A stretch of 64,000 nucleotides of DNA from the NCBI RefSeq assembly GCF_000169455.1, contig NZ_AAYC01000002.1, forward strand, positions 62,001-126,000, given 5' to 3'. Every line of letters begins with the position of its first letter. Position 1 is the first letter of the stretch. Origin of the DNA: Roseobacter sp. SK209-2-6 (GTDB taxonomy: Bacteria; Pseudomonadota; Alphaproteobacteria; Rhodobacterales; Rhodobacteraceae). Under the pieces are notes generated by a model. The model searched no databases and was not told where the DNA came from. It saw nothing but the letters and a program-made list of their open reading frames with translations. The position numbers were made by a program, and so were the translations under genes. Below, one piece after another: positions 61,238 to 64,000 of the stretch.

Positions 61238-62544
61238 GCCAGCGGCCTGATCTTAAACCCAGTTATGCGGTTGCCCTCGCGGGCCATGACCTCAAAGCGG
61301 AAGCCATGGAAGGCAAAGACCTGACCCACGGTGGGGATCATCTGCGCCTCATGAATGACCAGGCCGGCGATTGTATTGGCCTCCTCATCGGGCAGGTTCC
61401 AGTCGGTGGCCCTGTTGAGGTCGCGAATGGTTGTGGCGCCATCCACCAGATAGTTGCCATCGCTGTCTTTCTTGGCGACGCTCTCCTCATCCGGATCGAA
61501 CTCATCGGTGATCTCACCGACGATCTCTTCCAGGATGTCTTCCAGCGTGATCAGCCCCTGCAGAGCGCCATATTCATCCACCACCAGGGCAAAGTGACTG
61601 CGTTGGCGCAGGAACTGGCGCATCTGCTCGTCCAGCGTGGTGGTTTCGGGCACAAAATAGGGGGGCTTGGTGACCGAGGTGATCTGAAAGTTGTTGAGAG
61701 CTGCGGCGTCGCCGTCGGGCCCGCCGATCTGGGCGTACATTTCGCGCAGAAGGTCTTTGGCATGGACAATGCCAACGATGTTTTCCTGCTCATCCTTGAA
61801 GACGGGGAGGCGGGTATGGGGGGAGGTCAGGCATTGTTCCAGAATGACAGAGGGTTCCGCATCCGCATCGATCATCTGAATGTTGGAACGATGCAGCATG
61901 ATTTCTTCGACAAATCGCTCTGATAGATCCAGAGCGCCCAGAATTCGGTCGCGGTCCTCTTTCTCCACCACCCCTTCGGAATGGCCCAGCTGCAAGGCGC
62001 CGGCAATCTCTTCGCGTACCGCCATGATCTGGCTATCTGGGTCGATCTGCACCCCAAAGAGGCGCAGGATGCCCCGCACCAGAAAACGCACCGCGCCCAC
62101 AATTGGCGCCAGAATGGTGACCACCAGGCCAATGACCGGGGCCACTGCGGCGGCGGCCTTCTCGGCGTTGGAGATCGCATAGGTCTTTGGCAGAACCTCT
62201 GCAAAGATCAGCACCAGAAGCGTCATGACCAATGTGGCAAAGGCCACGCCGCTTTCGCCAAAGGCGCGGGTCAGCACCGCCGTGGCCAGCGAGGTGGCGA
62301 GAATATTGACCAGGTTGTTGCCCAAAAGAACCGAGCCAATCAGCCTCTCGCTATCCTCGGTCACATCCAGAGCGCGCTGCGCCCGGCGCGAACCTTTGTC
62401 GGCCTGACTGCGCAGCTTGCCCCGCGAGGCCGCCGTCAATGCGGTTTCCGAGCCCGAGAAAAAGGCCGAGAGCACCAGGAGGAGCAGGATTGCCCCGGCT
62501 GAAATCCAAAAGGCGCTATCCATCATGCTTTGGGCACTGTCCAT
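61234..62544 (-). CDS. CNNM/CorC-like membrane protein with CBS pair
   Basis: A 436-residue protein of the UPF0053/HlyC-CorC family: an N-terminal DUF21 membrane domain (SAFFSGSETALTAASRGKLR and about four helices), a CBS domain pair (about 215-340, LEQCLTSPHTRLPVFKDEQENIVGIVHAKDLL and RQRSHFALVVDEYGALQGLITLEDILEEIVGEI), and a C-terminal CorC/HlyC domain (DGNYLVDGATTIRDLN). Members act in magnesium or cobalt transport or resistance. It sits directly after xerD on the same strand and overlaps the BT1 carrier gene. Confidence 0.92.
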   Translation of the reverse strand: MDSAQSMMDSAFWISAGAILLLLVLSAFFSGSETALTAASRGKLRSQADKGSRRAQRALDVTEDSERLIGSVLLGNNLVNILATSLATAVLTRAFGESGVAFATLVMTLLVLIFAEVLPKTYAISNAEKAAAAVAPVIGLVVTILAPIVGAVRFLVRGILRLFGVQIDPDSQIMAVREEIAGALQLGHSEGVVEKEDRDRILGALDLSERFVEEIMLHRSNIQMIDADAEPSVILEQCLTSPHTRLPVFKDEQENIVGIVHAKDLLREMYAQIGGPDGDAAALNNFQITSVTKPPYFVPETTTLDEQMRQFLRQRSHFALVVDEYGALQGLITLEDILEEIVGEITDEFDPDEESVAKKDSDGNYLVDGATTIRDLNRATDWNLPDEEANTIAGLVIHEAQMIPTVGQVFAFHGFRFEVMAREGNRITGFKIRPLA

Positions 62545-62628
62545 GGGAGGTCCGATTTTCCAGTTCTGTCATCAATGGTTATGGGGCGCAGGCGCGCGCC
62601 AATCAAGACCTGCCAGCGGCTTGCCTTG

Positions 62629-63615
62629 CTAGTCTTTCTCTGAATCTGGCGGCGCTGTCCCCGCATCCGTCTTGCGACGGGTCTTGGAAAGCGGATGATG
62701 ATCCATCACCAGTTCCTGCAGGCGGGCCTCCAACACATGGGTATAGATCTCTGTTGTGGCGATATCTGCATGCCCCAGGAGGGTCTGGATCGCCCGCAGA
62801 TCCGCCCCATTGGCCAGAAGATGCGTCGCAAAGGCATGGCGCAGCGTATGGGGCGTGACCTTTTCGGGGTCAACGCCGCCGGTGACAGCCAGATCCTTGA
62901 TCAGGAGGTAGAAAAAATGCCGCGTCAGATGACCGGCTTTGCCTCGAGAGGGGAACAGAAACCGGGAAGACGCGTGGCCCTTGGACCGGTTCGCCTCATC
63001 GGCCTTGTCTCTAACGCTCAGCCAGGCGGCCAGCGCATCACGGGCAGGTGGAGAAAGTGGCACCAGCCGTTCTTTGCCGCCTTTCCCCAGAACCAAGAGC
63101 ATCTGCGGATCACCGCGCGCAGAGGAGACGGGCAGCGAGACCAGCTCACTCACCCGCATGCCAGTGGCATAGAGCAGCTCCATCAGGCAGCAATTGCGCA
63201 ACCGGTCCTCCGGGCTGCGCCCGGTTTGGCGCGCCGCGTCCAGCAGGCGATCAACCTCAATGACTTCCAGGGTTTTGGGCAATTTCTTGTCCCGCCCCGG
63301 ACCGCTGATCTGGATCGCCGGATTGTCGCTGCGCCATCCTTCCTCAAAGGCAAAGCGATAGATCTGCTTCAGCGCCGAAAGACGTCTGGCGCGGGTCGCG
63401 CGGGACAGGCCTTCGGCGTCACAGGCTATCAGATAGGCTTCGATGTCTGCCCGCTGTGCGGTAGCAAACCCGCTCTCGCGATGAAAGAGCCAGGAAGCGG
63501 CGTCCTTCAGATCCCGTCCATAGGCCAAGAGGGTATTTCGTGCGGCGCCGGCTTCTGCGGCCTGGGCCTCCAGAAAGGTGGAGATCCATTGATGGTCATC
63601 TGCGGGCGCAGTCAT
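62629..63615 (-). CDS. xerD: Tyrosine recombinase XerD
   Basis: A 328-residue site-specific recombinase that, with XerC, resolves chromosome dimers at dif. The N-terminal SAM-like core-binding domain is followed by the catalytic domain with all conserved residues: R in ATGMRVSELV, K in GKGGKERLVP, HxxR in HTLRHAFATHLL, H in GHADIATTEIYTH, and the nucleophile Y in that last motif. The ATG at 63615 overlaps the upstream stop (TGATG) with GGAG eight bases before. Chromosomal context and lack of nearby att-like sequences favour housekeeping XerD over an integrase. Confidence 0.93.
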   Translation of the reverse strand: MTAPADDHQWISTFLEAQAAEAGAARNTLLAYGRDLKDAASWLFHRESGFATAQRADIEAYLIACDAEGLSRATRARRLSALKQIYRFAFEEGWRSDNPAIQISGPGRDKKLPKTLEVIEVDRLLDAARQTGRSPEDRLRNCCLMELLYATGMRVSELVSLPVSSARGDPQMLLVLGKGGKERLVPLSPPARDALAAWLSVRDKADEANRSKGHASSRFLFPSRGKAGHLTRHFFYLLIKDLAVTGGVDPEKVTPHTLRHAFATHLLANGADLRAIQTLLGHADIATTEIYTHVLEARLQELVMDHHPLSKTRRKTDAGTAPPDSEKD

Positions 63616-64000
63616 CACCCGCGCTCCAACAACATCAATTGCAGTGCTGCCCGACGCGCCGTGTCCTCCAACCCGATCGCGCGCAAGGCGGCAAGCGCCT
63701 GGGTGAGATCCCCCAGATTGCCCGCAGCCCCCCGCGAGAAAAGTGTCATGCTGCGCAGGATTGCCTCTCCCAGTTGGCCATTGTCCAAAAGGGCCTGGAT
63801 CTGCGCCGGAGGACGGGTTGCATCACTGAAACCCAGTGCGATGGAATGGGCAAGAGGGCTAGGGGCAGGTCGAGGCAGGGGCTGGGCTTCGGCCGCAGTG
63901 CCGTCTTCGGAAGCGACCAATCTCGGGGCATAGCTGCCCGCGCGTCCCTGAGCCAGAGCCGCGAGAAACAGGGTTTCAGCCTTTTGATCCGGGGACCGGT
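63615..64000 (-). CDS. 3' part of an unknown protein, cut by the window edge
   Basis: An open minus-strand frame runs to the window end and stops at 63615, overlapping xerD. The visible 128 residues contain a low-complexity Pro/Ala segment (AEAQPLPRPAPSPLAH) and helices (IQALLDNGQLGEAILRSMTLFSRG; LTQALAALRAIGLEDTARRAALQLMLLE). I recall similar proteins next to xerD in Rhodobacterales, with no known function. The start lies outside the window. Confidence 0.7.
   Translation of the reverse strand, partial: RSPDQKAETLFLAALAQGRAGSYAPRLVASEDGTAAEAQPLPRPAPSPLAHSIALGFSDATRPPAQIQALLDNGQLGEAILRSMTLFSRGAAGNLGDLTQALAALRAIGLEDTARRAALQLMLLERG

Noticed and set aside
62629-63615. xerD as a phage or island integrase
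   Set aside because: No att repeats, tRNA or phage genes nearby; it is followed directly by housekeeping-like genes.

Overview
The window looks like a chromosomal segment of a marine alphaproteobacterium of the Rhodobacteraceae (Roseobacter group, close to Phaeobacter, Leisingera or Ruegeria). This rests on gene content: a circularly permuted two-piece tmRNA, a DMSP demethylase (dmdA) next to acrylyl-CoA reductase (acuI) and a BCCT carrier, the trgA-trgB-cysK tellurite-resistance order known from Rhodobacter, an alphaproteobacterial SspB, an RNase E with an acidic insertion in its S1 domain, and an RTX protein with a C-terminal Hint domain. No species name can be given from sequence alone.

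Layout. 1-11.9 kb is mostly housekeeping: a DctD-like regulator that has lost its sigma-54 contact motif, rne with a long leader, tusA and ccdA, a hydrolase-P450 pair, and fumC with two small companion genes. 12-19.6 kb carries an exported protein, sspB, chrB-chrA, the tmRNA gene, an orphan ectoine synthase coupled to a GntR regulator, and a DUF2182-DUF1326 pair. 19.7-25.2 kb is the DMSP block (dmdA, acuI, BCCT carrier) and a class V aminotransferase. 25.3-28.5 kb is accessory DNA with a decayed IS5-type element, a MATE exporter and an unidentified open frame. 28.5-31.7 kb is a two-component system with a small lipoprotein and a PepSY-like exported protein. 32.5-39.6 kb holds a cyclopropane synthase, trgA-trgB-cysK, a large MscS channel and an AlaX-type editing protein, then tRNA-Ser(GGA). 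40.7-43.8 kb is the LamG-RTX-Hint protein.

44.8-59.5 kb is a catabolic region: two dimethylglycine-dehydrogenase-like flavoproteins with a divergent RpiR regulator, a decayed TAXI-TRAP transporter, and then a set of genes (two AhpD-like proteins, a NicX/M29-like metalloenzyme, a Rieske oxygenase, an amino-acid-type ABC transporter, an XRE-cupin regulator and a creatininase-family hydrolase). These together look like an uncharacterised uptake and breakdown pathway for a nitrogen-containing, possibly heterocyclic, compound. The window ends with a BT1-type carrier, a CNNM/CorC-like protein, xerD and the 3' part of an unknown gene running off the edge.

The most notable points are the orphan ectC with its tandem operator-like repeats, the putative N-compound catabolic cluster, the degenerate DctD and the permuted tmRNA. 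All functions are inferred from remembered family features; no database search was run.
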